Part shown: in pieces, positions 16,601 through 24,874 of the stretch
Numbering within the stretch: the stretch's first letter is position 1
How the letters are laid out: the number at the start of each line of letters is the position of its first letter
Assembly: GCA_038230275.1 (NCBI GenBank)
Contig: JBBRNO010000058.1
Span: 1 to 35,794, forward strand
Length of the DNA: 35,794 nucleotides
From: JANXXV01 sp038230275
GTDB taxonomy: Bacteria; Acidobacteriota; Terriglobia; Bryobacterales; Bryobacteraceae
Direction of reading: 5' to 3'
Notes under the pieces: generated by a model
What the model was told of the DNA's origin: nothing
Databases searched by the model: none
Seen by the model: the letters and a program-made list of their open reading frames with translations, nothing else
Position numbers and translations under genes: made by a program

Positions 16601-17600
16601 CCCAAGCTCCGGATATTGCGCCGGATTTGGAAGCTGCACGGCGGCGCTCGCTTCCAAGCAGCGTGCCAATATCCTCACCACCAGTGTCTACAATCTGTGG
16701 TCCGCCATGAACTCTGCTCCCGGCTGGACGCTAGGCCGTACGATGCCCAGTTCGAATCCGATTCAGGCTTTGGCTCTGCCCCAAGCCGCAAGCAAAGGCT
16801 ACTCAAACTACAACGGTGTTTTTCTGTCGGCGAGGATGAACGATCTGCATGGATTGACGGCTACTTCGAATCTTACGTTCAGCCGGGCCCTGGGTACCGG
16901 TGGATATGGATCCGGGATTGGCGTTCCGATGGATATGTGGAATATTCCGGGGATGTATGGGCGTCAACCGTTTGACATCAACTGGGTCTACAACTTGAGC
17001 ATGTACTACCGGCCGGCGTTCTTCAAATCGCAGCGCGGCCTGTTGCGGCACTTGGTGGGCGAATGGGGATTTGCCCCGCTATTCACCGCCCAGAGCGGAG
17101 CTCCCTTAGGAGTGGGATCAAGCAGCAACTGCCAGTCCTTCGGTCAGGCCAACTGCGGCTATCTGGGCGGCACCGAACAGGCGGTGGCGATTGGCCCGGT
17201 GACGGGCGGTAACGCTGCGCATTACAACGTTGTGTCCACGGGCGTCGCGGGCCAGAACGGCAACCCGTCCCGCGGCGGCTCGGGGATGAACCTGTTCGAG
17301 GATCCGAGCGCGGTATTTTCCAATTTTCGCCGTATGACTCTGGGAGTCGATACGAGGAACGGCGGCGCCGGACCGCTCCGCGGATTCCCTACCTGGAACC
17401 TCGACCTGGCCGTGATGAAGGATATCAAGGTCCGGGAGAGCATCGGCATGACGTTAAGCTTCCAGTTTGTAAACGTGCTGAATCACTTCCAGCCGGCGAA
17501 CCCGGGATTGAGTATCGACAATCCGGGAAGCTTTGGCGTGATCACCAGCCAGGCGAATGCTCCGCGACAGATGGAGTTTGGCCTCCGGCTCTTCTTCTAG
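13647..17600 (+). CDS. Oar-like TonB-dependent receptor, carboxypeptidase-regulatory type
   Basis: The protein has about 1317 residues from the ATG at 13647, chosen for its Shine-Dalgarno site and because the signal peptide (FVWLPIICLWSLLILSAPPALAQ) then starts correctly. A CarboxypepD_reg-like Ig-fold domain follows (GRVSGQVVDRQGAVIGSAEVVLTD through GVYDLTVSMSGFSQ). Next is a plug-like region (LPNLGRDANAFFVLQP, VETIEEFKVGISNQGADFNGAAGAQVQMVSKRGTNQFHG) and then a long outer-membrane beta-barrel. The C-terminus QMEFGLRLFF ends in the Phe expected for beta-barrel assembly. Acidobacteria carry many such receptors, thought to import large or complexed substrates in an energy-dependent way. No obvious TonB box was located. 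The gene stands alone. Confidence 0.9.
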   Translation: MKSSNGSRMWSQVASFVWLPIICLWSLLILSAPPALAQSSSTGRVSGQVVDRQGAVIGSAEVVLTDTLINTKQTTKTNEAGRYFFLNVNPGVYDLTVSMSGFSQAKISGQSVAVGLELTLNPTLEIGSTTTSVEVKAGVGAELQTSNSTVGSTISGVSIMNLPNLGRDANAFFVLQPAVAPGGQVAGVVQDQSQFQLDGGNNSDDQEGGHGYNIAPGNLGIGGGALPTGVMPTPVETIEEFKVGISNQGADFNGAAGAQVQMVSKRGTNQFHGAGYDHYFAGNLGANTWQGNHTPSPGLSYTPLPSTHQNRFGASLGGPLTPSFWGGKTYFFFNYEGRRFPNVGTISRPVPTELMRAGVIQVANSTGQMIPYNLNANPVTVKGVTYQPAQCQGGPCDPRGIGLNPIVSQIWNKYMPLPNDPNGGDRFNTQGFYTTVPLPQTSNFLMTRIDHDFGSNWRLTAGYRYYKFTQMTNRQVDIGGILPGDTFGVASAKTPNRQTPSYFVAGLSGVITPHLINDFHANYLRNAWEWISAGGPAQLPGLGGAALIGGSGGNQLIPVQVDRGSGLARFWNGHDSVLRDDLSYINGNHVFQFGGQYQRNHITHQRNDNGINIYNATGYEIASGGGIATPTAYIPSSVPANQLGNWNSLSAITLGLVAQSQLMYARKGGELLPVGSPISSESVLPTYNFYFGDTWRMKPTLTLSYGVSYEIQMPVYEVNGNLPMLTDAKGNSFTGESYLEQRKQAALSGQVYNPTLGFATIGNVVGKPKYPYNPVYGAVGPNVALAWNPKYTDGVLGKVLGAGKTVLRGGYSRRYGRVNGINVIQVPLQGIGIGQTVQCTGVSRAGQCLGIGGVDVANAFRIGVDGLVAPLPTVSQSLPQPFLPGVGSNASAATAWSDDPSLKPSHIDQVSFTLQREITSKVRLELGYIGTRSRDEQLAYSLDSVPYMTTLAGQPFSQAFANTYRALSSGQTPAAQPFFESALGGPSSGYCAGFGSCTAALASKQRANILTTSVYNLWSAMNSAPGWTLGRTMPSSNPIQALALPQAASKGYSNYNGVFLSARMNDLHGLTATSNLTFSRALGTGGYGSGIGVPMDMWNIPGMYGRQPFDINWVYNLSMYYRPAFFKSQRGLLRHLVGEWGFAPLFTAQSGAPLGVGSSSNCQSFGQANCGYLGGTEQAVAIGPVTGGNAAHYNVVSTGVAGQNGNPSRGGSGMNLFEDPSAVFSNFRRMTLGVDTRNGGAGPLRGFPTWNLDLAVMKDIKVRESIGMTLSFQFVNVLNHFQPANPGLSIDNPGSFGVITSQANAPRQMEFGLRLFF

Positions 17601-17645
17601 ACCTGACGGATTCCTGCGGCGCCGTTCTATCTCATCAGGCAGCAT

Positions 17646-18024
17646 TCATTTCACGACGCTGCCTGCGACGTCTGTCAAGCGGAAATCGCGAACCCATTTG
17701 GCGATATGTGAAACGTGTGTGGTCGAATCCAAGCCACTGTAACATCGGGGCATGCAAATCGTGGATGTGGACTTATCTTCGACGATGTTGAGGCCGAGTT
17801 CATCGTTTTTCCAATTGCTTGCCCCCTCGTATGCCACCGCCGGCCATCCACGGACTGAAACAGTTGGGGTGGTGATCACGGCCCGCACCGTCGATCTCGC
17901 CGGGCCGGTTGAGTTGCGTCCTCGGGGTGCGTCCGAATTCTCCCGCCCAGACTAACAAAGTGCATTCGGGGAGCCCGCGGCACTTCAGGTCCAAATTAGC
18001 GGACGGCCTGTGGCCGGAGCGCAC
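17646..18024 (-). pseudogene. Frameshifted C-terminal remnant of a DUF1501 protein
   Basis: Read on the minus strand, three frames give consecutive parts of a DUF1501 C-terminus. First comes LKCRGLPECTLLVWAGEFGR with TPRTQ, GRDHHPNCFSPWMAGGGIRG. The next frame gives ASNWKNDELGLNIVEDK. A third gives HDLHAPMLQWLGFDHTRFTY. The second frame then resumes with RDFRLTDVAGSVVK and a stop at 17646. At least three indels are needed, and the N-terminal two thirds of the usual protein (about 450 residues, Tat-exported, often paired with DUF1553 proteins) are absent. It is a relic, and it explains the otherwise empty gap between the receptor and the cytochrome-propeller gene. Confidence 0.75.
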
Positions 18025-18106
18025 TGTAAGGAATCGTTGCAGATCCGTCCCAGCGTCTTTACATTAAACGGATACAGGTGATAACCTACCACCGTACCGC
18101 TATCCC

Positions 18107-20158
18107 ATGAATCGTCTTGCAACCTTGCTCTACCCACTCCTCGCCCTGCCACTTTTTGCGCAGGCACCCCAACCGGCAGCCGCTGGAAACCCGCCCATGC
18201 CGGCTCCCTCATTCAACTTCACCGTCCGGCCGTTTCTTGAAAAGAACTGCCAGTCGTGCCACAACGGGAAGCTCCAGTCCGGAGACATCAACTTCGAAGT
18301 GCTGAAGTATTCCAATTCCCTCGCGCCGCAGGCGCCGATCTGGGAAACTACCTCCTACGTGCTGAAAATGGGCCAGATGCCGCCCGCCGGCAGTCCCCGT
18401 CCGGAGAAGGATCAGGTGGATTCGGTCATCGCCGTTCTGGAAAATGACCTCGCCAAGGCCAAGCAGGCTCCGGCCGCGAAGGCAACGCCGCTCACTCGCG
18501 AGTGGCTCACCTGGCAAGGCGATCCGGAACGAACCGGGTGGGCCAGAGCGGAAAGCACGCTGTCGAAGGAGAACATCTCCCGTCTCTCTCTTGTGTGGAA
18601 AGCGCAGCTCGACGCCGTACCCACCAGGATCAACGCCTATTCCACATTGACGGATCCGCTGATTGCGGAGAACGTGCCCACCAAGCAAGGTCCGAAGAAA
18701 TTGGTATTCGTCGCCAGCGCTGAAAATAACGTCTACGCGCTGGATGCCGAAACGGGCGCGCAACTCTGGGAAAGAAAATTTCCTTCCGACGGCAAGCCTC
18801 CCCAGGCCGCCAACGGCATGTGCCCCAACAACCTCAACGCCACTCCGGTCATCGACAAGCAGAACGGCATCATCTACGTTTTGATGAACGATGGCAGGCT
18901 GCGCGGCCTCGGGCTGGCGGATGGCGACGATCGCATGGCGCCCACCGAATTTACCGCCGCTTACTCCCGGAACTGGAGTCTGAATCTGATGAACGGCATG
19001 GTCTACACATCGTCCTCGCGCGGGTGCGGCGGAGCCACCTCCAGCATCTCCGCCATGGACGTCACCAGTCCCAGTCATCCCGTGGTGCGCTTTTTTCCAA
19101 GCACCGGGAAAGCCTCCGGCCCTTGGGGACGCGGCGGCATCGTGCGCACACCAACCGGCGTCATAGCGCAAACCGCGGACGGCGTTTACGATCCCGCCAG
19201 TGGCCGTTTCGGCAATACCTTCCTTGGCCTCACCAAGGATTTGCGGTTGAACGATTCCTACACTCCCGCAAATCAGGACTATCTCAACATTAAGGATTTC
19301 GATCTCGGTTCCGCCAGTCCAACGGTATTTCCATTCGGCAAGTGGACTCTGGTGGCCGCAGCCGCGAAAGAAGGTGTGATCTATTTGCTGGATGCCGTGA
19401 ACTTGGGCGGCGCCAATCACCAGACCCCGCTCTACGTGTCTCCGCGCTATGGAAACGATGCTCTCTTGTTCGGCTACAACGGAGTATGGGGTTCGCTCTC
19501 CACCTGGGTTGACGCTAAGGGCGAGCGGTGGGTGCTGGTGCCTATGTCGGGCCCTCCAGCGAAGGATACGGCCGGCTCCTTCAAGAACAGCAATGGACCC
19601 GTAGTCAACGGCAGCATCATGGCGTTTCAAGTCAAGGTGCAAAAAGGCAAGCCGGTCCTTGTCCCAATGTGGGTTTCGCATGATCTCGATCTGCCCGGCA
19701 TGCCGGTGGCGGCAAACGGAATCGTCTATGCGCTGGCGAATGGGGACCGCGCCATGGATGCCCTCCGTGGGCCGCGGCCCGGCGGTCCTCCCGGTGGACC
19801 CGGCGGACAGGCCCGTCCAGGCGCGCCCGGCGGACCGCCCAGAGGGTTCGGCGGAGGTTTATTCGGCGGACCGACAAATCAGGTAATGGTGGGTGAACCC
19901 GGCGCCGACCGCGATGCCGCGTGGCTCAGCGCCCAGCGCGAACCCGGTGGACAAACTCCGGGCCGGCGCCTTACCGGTGGCCGGGATACCACGCACGCCG
20001 TCCTCTATGCCCTGGACGCCGAAACCGGCAAAGAGCTTTTCTCCAGTAAGGATTTGATCGATAGCTGGAACCACTACGGCGGGCTCTCGCTATCCGACGG
20101 CAAGCTCTACGTCAGCACCTACGATGGCCGCGTCTATGCGTTCGGCTTGGGCAAATAG
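18107..20158 (+). CDS. Secreted cytochrome c-PQQ-like beta-propeller protein
   Basis: The 683-residue protein begins with a signal peptide (LATLLYPLLALPLFAQ). A small cytochrome c-like domain follows: haem motif C48-Q-S-C-H52 in FLEKNCQSCHNGKLQSGD, with a likely axial Met in KMGQMPPAG (Met91). The rest is a PQQ-type propeller (WQGDPERTGWARAESTLSKE; VYALDAETGAQLWERKF; VLYALDAETGKELFSS). This resembles quinoprotein dehydrogenases with a fused electron acceptor, but key PQQ and Ca2+ ligands were not verified, so it may only be a propeller scaffold. A Gly/Pro-rich stretch of about 40 residues (GPRPGGPPGGPGG onward, near residue 555) interrupts the propeller. It lies 21 nt upstream of the protease-like gene and probably heads that operon. 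Confidence 0.82.
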   Translation: MNRLATLLYPLLALPLFAQAPQPAAAGNPPMPAPSFNFTVRPFLEKNCQSCHNGKLQSGDINFEVLKYSNSLAPQAPIWETTSYVLKMGQMPPAGSPRPEKDQVDSVIAVLENDLAKAKQAPAAKATPLTREWLTWQGDPERTGWARAESTLSKENISRLSLVWKAQLDAVPTRINAYSTLTDPLIAENVPTKQGPKKLVFVASAENNVYALDAETGAQLWERKFPSDGKPPQAANGMCPNNLNATPVIDKQNGIIYVLMNDGRLRGLGLADGDDRMAPTEFTAAYSRNWSLNLMNGMVYTSSSRGCGGATSSISAMDVTSPSHPVVRFFPSTGKASGPWGRGGIVRTPTGVIAQTADGVYDPASGRFGNTFLGLTKDLRLNDSYTPANQDYLNIKDFDLGSASPTVFPFGKWTLVAAAAKEGVIYLLDAVNLGGANHQTPLYVSPRYGNDALLFGYNGVWGSLSTWVDAKGERWVLVPMSGPPAKDTAGSFKNSNGPVVNGSIMAFQVKVQKGKPVLVPMWVSHDLDLPGMPVAANGIVYALANGDRAMDALRGPRPGGPPGGPGGQARPGAPGGPPRGFGGGLFGGPTNQVMVGEPGADRDAAWLSAQREPGGQTPGRRLTGGRDTTHAVLYALDAETGKELFSSKDLIDSWNHYGGLSLSDGKLYVSTYDGRVYAFGLGK

Positions 20159-20179
20159 CACGCCGCGTTAACATGGTCC

Positions 20180-22054
20180 ATGGCCCCTGCACCACCACCA
20201 GCGGAGATTCGCGAATGCGGGGCATCGGACGCCGGATTTTTCCAGCGCGTCCGGGAGTGGGCTTCCGTCACCCCCAGCCTCGCATTTACCTGTGCACCGC
20301 TTCTGGGAACGGAGGAACAGCGCGACTTCGTTCTTCGCCAGGCATTCGCCGCTGCCCTGCTGCGCGATCCGCAAACGGCCCGGCGCTATCTGCCGCAGGT
20401 CATCACCCGCCCGTGGATCGCCGAGGCCGGTTTTCATCCCGTATTACGCCTGGCCCGTGAGGCGAACTCCAAACCGCTTCTGCTGGCCGCCGTCAGAAAA
20501 AATCCAAGCCTGGGCCTGCGCGAAGTTGCCGCCTACATTGATCTTCCGTTCGGCCAGGAAGCTTTCGAGGAAGCCGCTGCACTTGCGCCGGATGAAGCAG
20601 CGGGCCTGGCAAGCGCCAACTCCAACACAGGTGCGCAGGTGTTGCATGCGCTGGCGGCCAGTACCCGCCCGGAAATCCGCACCATCGCCGCCCTAGCCAA
20701 GGATTCCACACTCACCGCGGTCGAACGCGAGAAAGTGCCCGTCTTCTTCCGTCAGATCGCGAACGGTCAGATGAGTGCAGCCGAAGCCGCGCGTCGCACC
20801 ACCGGCGAGCAGTTCTTCCAGTCCATCGCCCGGCTTCGAATGGATCCCGCGAATTCCAGTGCCGCCCTTTACGACCCGGTCCTGGAACGCACCGCGCAGA
20901 TTCTGTTGCGCACCTACAGCAGTCTGGCCCCGAATTTGAACCGCCTCTCCGCGCCCGAACTATACCTCCTGCTTGCCTACGGACGCACGGAAGAGGACGA
21001 CGAACTCTTCGATATGATCTTCGACAAGTTGCTGTTGCCGAAAATGCGCCTGCAGAAACTGGGCTTCGCGGGCACGCTCCGTCTCCGCAGTTTCCTCGCG
21101 GCAGCAGCCACTCATGGAAAGCTCAACGCATTCACCGCCGCGATCGGCGATCCGGACGTGATCGCGCGCACCATCCCCGGCGTAGACTCCATTGAAGATG
21201 CAATGGAGGCCGCCGAGATGATTGACGCGGTCTCCTCGCCCCAGCTCTGGACCAGCCTTCGGTCCGCCATTGAATCGGCACACACCCAGGCACCCAGGGA
21301 CGGAGCGCTCTACGGCTTCCTCGCCTTGCGCCTGGCACGGCGGATGAACACGCCAGACTGGCCTCTAGCGAATCGATACGCACGCTATTACAAGGAAACC
21401 GCGCGGCTGGACACCAGCGACGTCTTCAATGCGGCGAATCTCTGCATTCAAAGATATTTCTTCTACAACGATGAAGACGGCGCCGACTCGTTCCAATCGT
21501 TCCTCAGCGAGTATGCCAATGATCCCGCCTGGAAGCTGGAAACCTTCCCCGCCTACGTACACCTCACCGGCATTGCGCCCAACGGACGGCGCATCGAAAT
21601 CTACGCCAACCAGCCCAAGGAGGATGGGCAGGCCGCCGTCTCCAAAGTGCTTGCCGAAAGAGGCGTTGAGCCATCTGTCTTCGTCCATCGCGGCCACAGC
21701 TTCCATGTGGAGAAGAGCCTGCGGTTCCTCAATTCGTCCTCGAAATTAATCTACCTGGGAAGTTGCCGCGGTCTGGGCGTTACCGCGGCGGCCATCGGCC
21801 GTTCCACCGGCGCGCAATTGATCGTAACCCGCGGGGTGGGCACGCAAGGCGTGAACGATCCCGTGCTCAAGGCGATCAACACCGAGTTGTTGACGCGGAC
21901 CACCTCCATCGAATGGAACGTCTTCTGGCACACCTTGGAAAACCGCTTCGCCGGCAGCGGTACTTTCCACGACTACATCCCGCCCAACCGGAATTCATCG
22001 GCAGCCATGATGGGCGCCTACTTTAGCTACCTGACCAGCAACCCGGGCCGCTGA
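20180..22054 (+). CDS. Large protein with caspase/gingipain-like (clan CD) C-terminus, function unknown
   Basis: This 624-residue protein has no signal peptide. Residues 1-470 are almost entirely helical and look repeat-like, with no domain I can name. From about residue 490 the pattern changes to an alpha/beta unit: strand PSVFVHRGHSFH (His503, Gly505, His506), a helix, then strand KLIYLGSCRG (Cys529), then LIVTRGVGTQGVND. The His-Gly and hydrophobic strand-G-S-C-R-G pattern is that of clan CD cysteine peptidases (caspases carry QACRG). The 23-26-residue His-Cys spacing is shorter than in caspases, so this is a structural guess. Similar proteins are known to me only as hypothetical. It is 21 nt after the propeller gene and 10 nt before the kinase gene. 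Confidence 0.6.
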   Translation: MAPAPPPAEIRECGASDAGFFQRVREWASVTPSLAFTCAPLLGTEEQRDFVLRQAFAAALLRDPQTARRYLPQVITRPWIAEAGFHPVLRLAREANSKPLLLAAVRKNPSLGLREVAAYIDLPFGQEAFEEAAALAPDEAAGLASANSNTGAQVLHALAASTRPEIRTIAALAKDSTLTAVEREKVPVFFRQIANGQMSAAEAARRTTGEQFFQSIARLRMDPANSSAALYDPVLERTAQILLRTYSSLAPNLNRLSAPELYLLLAYGRTEEDDELFDMIFDKLLLPKMRLQKLGFAGTLRLRSFLAAAATHGKLNAFTAAIGDPDVIARTIPGVDSIEDAMEAAEMIDAVSSPQLWTSLRSAIESAHTQAPRDGALYGFLALRLARRMNTPDWPLANRYARYYKETARLDTSDVFNAANLCIQRYFFYNDEDGADSFQSFLSEYANDPAWKLETFPAYVHLTGIAPNGRRIEIYANQPKEDGQAAVSKVLAERGVEPSVFVHRGHSFHVEKSLRFLNSSSKLIYLGSCRGLGVTAAAIGRSTGAQLIVTRGVGTQGVNDPVLKAINTELLTRTTSIEWNVFWHTLENRFAGSGTFHDYIPPNRNSSAAMMGAYFSYLTSNPGR

Positions 22055-22064
22055 AATCAAACCT

Positions 22065-24035
22065 ATGCACTGTTCTTTCTGTGGCGCCGCTCTGGAAGCC
22101 ATCACCACCGCCTGCCCCTCTTGCGGCGCACAACCCGTACTCGGCGAGCGCTACGAAATCCGCGCGCTCATCGGCCGCGGCGGCATGGGCGAGGTCTTCC
22201 TCGCCTTCGACCGCCGGCTCGAGAATGAAGTAGCCCTCAAGCGCCTTCCCCCGCAATTCGCCTCCAGTCCGGAGCTGAGAGATTCGCTCACCAAGGAAGC
22301 TCGCATCATGGCGCGCCTCTCGGACAGCGCCATCGTCCGTCTGTTCGACCTTGCCGAATTTCACGGCGATCGCTATGTCATCCTGGAATACGTCTGCGGA
22401 CCCAGCCTGCGGCAGATGATTCGCGGCGGCTATACAGCTTCCCCGCTGGACTTGGCCCATCTGCTGGAAGAAATCTGCCGTGGACTCGGCGTAGCGCACC
22501 ACGCCGGCGTGATCCATCGCGACCTGAAACCCAGCAACCTGCTGATCGCCCTGGAAGGGGCCGAGCGCTCCGCCTTCCTTGCCGGGAAGCCGCTGCCCGC
22601 GAACCTGCGCGGCAAGAACGTCAAGATCACAGACTTCGGTATCGCCAAAGCCATCGCCGATTCCGGCTCCACCATGACCAACGCCTTCAGCGGAACGCCC
22701 GGCTACATGGCGCCGGAACAGTTTCGTGGAGAGACGCCGTCACCCGAAACTGACGTATACGCCCTGGGCGTGGTCACCTTCGAGCTGCTCACCGGCAAGC
22801 TGCCAACCGGGCCGCCGGCGGCAATCGCAGGAGTTCACCCAGCCGTCGCGGAGGTGATTGCCAAGGCGATGTCGCCCTTCCGCCAGCAGCGCTTCGCGTC
22901 GGCGGCAAGCTATTGCGAAGCCCTCCGCAACGCCATCGAAGGACGTGCTCCCGTGCGCCCCGCGCTCAAGCCCGCCGCAGTTCCAGCGCGTCGGTTGGCT
23001 GCGGTCCTGGCGGTTGTGTTCGCGATTTTTGTCTGCATCGCCATCCTGGCCATCTCCCTCCCGCGCAAGACCCTGCGAACAACCCAGCTCACTAAGAACC
23101 CCTTCGACAACAGCGCCATCGAAATCGACTGGCATTCTCCGCCGCGCATTACAGAACTGCCTCCGGTCATTGAAGAAGCGCGCGGCCGCGTGCCCGATAC
23201 CGGACTGGCCGGACCGCTCAATCCCAAACAGAAATGGACCGTCTCGCTCAGGACCACCGGAGCGCACATCGCTGCCGTGGGCACCGATGGATCCGTCTAC
23301 CTCACTTCCTTCGAAGGAATTTGCGCCGTCCGCAACGGAAAGTTGATCTGGGGTTACAAAGCGGGAATGACCGGCGCTTCCGATGTGCAGATCGACGACA
23401 ACGGATTGATCTGGTATCACTCGCTCGACGCCACGTACTGTGTCAATCGCGATGGGGTGGGTGGCCGGCTTCCCCGCACCGTGAAGGGGCCCGAATCGCA
23501 CTACAGCGGTTATGGCTGCCGCATGAACAACACCGCCGGCGGACCCCATTGGACATTGGAACTCGACGGTGCTTGCACTCCGGCGGGCGTGGTCGCGGGC
23601 CTGGATGGCCGCGCCTATATAGCCACCGATGTGCCCCAGATCCTGGCCGTCGGCCCCACCGGCACGGTGGAATGGAAGTTCGATGCAAAATGCAATCCGA
23701 GCATGTTGATTCCCACTCTGCCCAACCAAATCGTATTTGCCTGTGACAACGGGTCAATTCGTGGCCTCACGGGCGGGAAGGAGATGTGGAAACAATCAGC
23801 CGATGGAATGTTTAATCCGAAGCTGCTGGCGGACCGCACCGGCACCGTTTATTACGGAGACTACGGCCGGCAAAGCGGCATCACTCACCTGCACGCCATC
23901 GACGCGCACGGCAAAAATCTTTGGACTTTCGATACCGGGCGCGCCACCGTGAGCAGTCTGGCGCTGGACGGGAAGAGCCGGCTATACGTCGCGGGATCGT
24001 TCCTCTACACGCGAGTAATTGCCCTGGGGGACTGA
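22065..24035 (+). CDS. Zinc-ribbon Ser/Thr protein kinase with TM helix and outer propeller
   Basis: The 656-residue protein starts with a zinc ribbon (CSFC...CPSC, residues 3-20) and then a complete Hanks-type kinase. It has the Gly-loop IGRGGMGEVF (37-46), lysine in VALKRL, catalytic loop HRDLKPSN (151-158), DFG (190-192) and APE in GYMAPEQF. An insert of about 20 residues lies between catalytic loop and DFG. One membrane helix (about 310-333, LAAVLAVVFAIFVCIAILAI) separates it from a C-terminal PQQ/WD-like propeller (about 375-656; GTDGSVYLTSFEGICAVRNG and similar blades) that should be periplasmic. This is a receptor-kinase plan: outside sensor, inside kinase. The gene lies 10 nt after the protease-like gene, so that protein is a candidate substrate or partner. 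Confidence 0.9.
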   Translation: MHCSFCGAALEAITTACPSCGAQPVLGERYEIRALIGRGGMGEVFLAFDRRLENEVALKRLPPQFASSPELRDSLTKEARIMARLSDSAIVRLFDLAEFHGDRYVILEYVCGPSLRQMIRGGYTASPLDLAHLLEEICRGLGVAHHAGVIHRDLKPSNLLIALEGAERSAFLAGKPLPANLRGKNVKITDFGIAKAIADSGSTMTNAFSGTPGYMAPEQFRGETPSPETDVYALGVVTFELLTGKLPTGPPAAIAGVHPAVAEVIAKAMSPFRQQRFASAASYCEALRNAIEGRAPVRPALKPAAVPARRLAAVLAVVFAIFVCIAILAISLPRKTLRTTQLTKNPFDNSAIEIDWHSPPRITELPPVIEEARGRVPDTGLAGPLNPKQKWTVSLRTTGAHIAAVGTDGSVYLTSFEGICAVRNGKLIWGYKAGMTGASDVQIDDNGLIWYHSLDATYCVNRDGVGGRLPRTVKGPESHYSGYGCRMNNTAGGPHWTLELDGACTPAGVVAGLDGRAYIATDVPQILAVGPTGTVEWKFDAKCNPSMLIPTLPNQIVFACDNGSIRGLTGGKEMWKQSADGMFNPKLLADRTGTVYYGDYGRQSGITHLHAIDAHGKNLWTFDTGRATVSSLALDGKSRLYVAGSFLYTRVIALGD

Positions 24036-24205
24036 ATGGCCGCAATTTCTTAATCAGATTTTCATATCGTATCCATGACTACTTCACTCCTTCGGCTAAA
24101 TTCGACCACAGGACGTTTCAAGATCCGCTGGATCCCTCACGTCGTAGTGGCCCAGAGAAAAGGCCCACAAGAGACAACGCTAAAAAAGTTGGGCTGTGGA
24201 CCGAT

Positions 24206-24235
24206 TTGACACTCAGCATTTGAGTGAAATAACAT
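24206..24235 (+). promoter_or_regulatory. Promoter with inverted repeat before the DUF4760 gene
   Basis: TTGACA (24206-24211), an 18-nt spacer and TAACAT (24230-24235) make a good sigma70-like promoter. The start codon is at 24245, only nine bases beyond the -10, so a leaderless or near-leaderless message is expected. The spacer contains an inverted repeat CACTCA-N5-TGAGTG (24210-24226), a possible operator. Confidence 0.5.
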
Positions 24236-24244
24236 TGACGAACC

Positions 24245-24874
24245 ATGGAAAAAGGTAGGTTGGGATGGGCGCTGAATATTCAGAGGCGCACGTTTATAAG
24301 CTTAGTCGTCGTGATATGCAGTTTTCTTGTGTTGGGCGAGATATTCCTTGTACCGTATTATGACCGTTCGATAAAGGAGAGAAGGGAAACAATAACGTTC
24401 GCCACTTCTCTATTCGGCGCTACCGTAGCGCTATATGGGCTCCTTCGCGCAGCCGACAACATACGCAAGGCTAATTTGGAAAAGTTGGGCTCGCAAGCGA
24501 TCCGATTCGTTGAGCGGTGGGATAGCCCAAGCCTATATGAACTCAAAAAGGACTGGAGGGTATTGAACATAGCCCTCGACCAGATGACCGGGACTGACTC
24601 TAAGGAAAAACGGATTAGTCTTTTGGAGGATAATTTAGACAACCGAATGGTAGCTGTGGAATTCCTGAACTTCTTTGAGGAAATCGCCATCGCTGTTTTC
24701 ACAGAAACCGTGGACGAAGATTTGGTAAAGCGTTACTTCAAAACTATAATTCTAAAAGCCCATGCGCGGTACTCTCCATGGATAGTGAGGCATCGGGAAC
24801 TAAGGGAGGCAGGAAGTTACTGGGTGGAATTGGATAAGCTAGTCACGTCATGGAAAAAGGGAGTACCGATTTGA
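24245..24874 (+). CDS. DUF4760-like membrane protein
   Basis: The 209-residue protein has two N-terminal hydrophobic helices (about 15-38, FISLVVVICSFLVLGEIFLV, and about 52-68). A charged helical cytoplasmic domain follows, with FVERWDSPSLYELKKDWRVLN and VAVEFLNFFEEIAIAVF, as in DUF4760 proteins. Function is unknown; such genes are common in mobile and defence-like neighbourhoods. The codon use and base composition are clearly more AT-rich than the flanking genes, which suggests transfer. It has no visible partner gene. Its promoter lies within 40 nt upstream and no Shine-Dalgarno site is present. Confidence 0.7.
   Translation: MEKGRLGWALNIQRRTFISLVVVICSFLVLGEIFLVPYYDRSIKERRETITFATSLFGATVALYGLLRAADNIRKANLEKLGSQAIRFVERWDSPSLYELKKDWRVLNIALDQMTGTDSKEKRISLLEDNLDNRMVAVEFLNFFEEIAIAVFTETVDEDLVKRYFKTIILKAHARYSPWIVRHRELREAGSYWVELDKLVTSWKKGVPI

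Noticed and set aside
18058..18087. TTTACA-18-TAACCT as promoter of the cytochrome-propeller gene
   Set aside because: The -10 match is poor; it could be real but cannot be supported over chance.
18209..19681. 490-residue open frame on the minus strand
   Set aside because: It is a shadow of the cytochrome-propeller gene; the plus-strand frame has haem and propeller motifs.
24130..24175. GTGGCC...GGCCCAC hairpin after the kinase gene as a terminator
   Set aside because: Arms are imperfect and no T-run follows, so termination cannot be supported.
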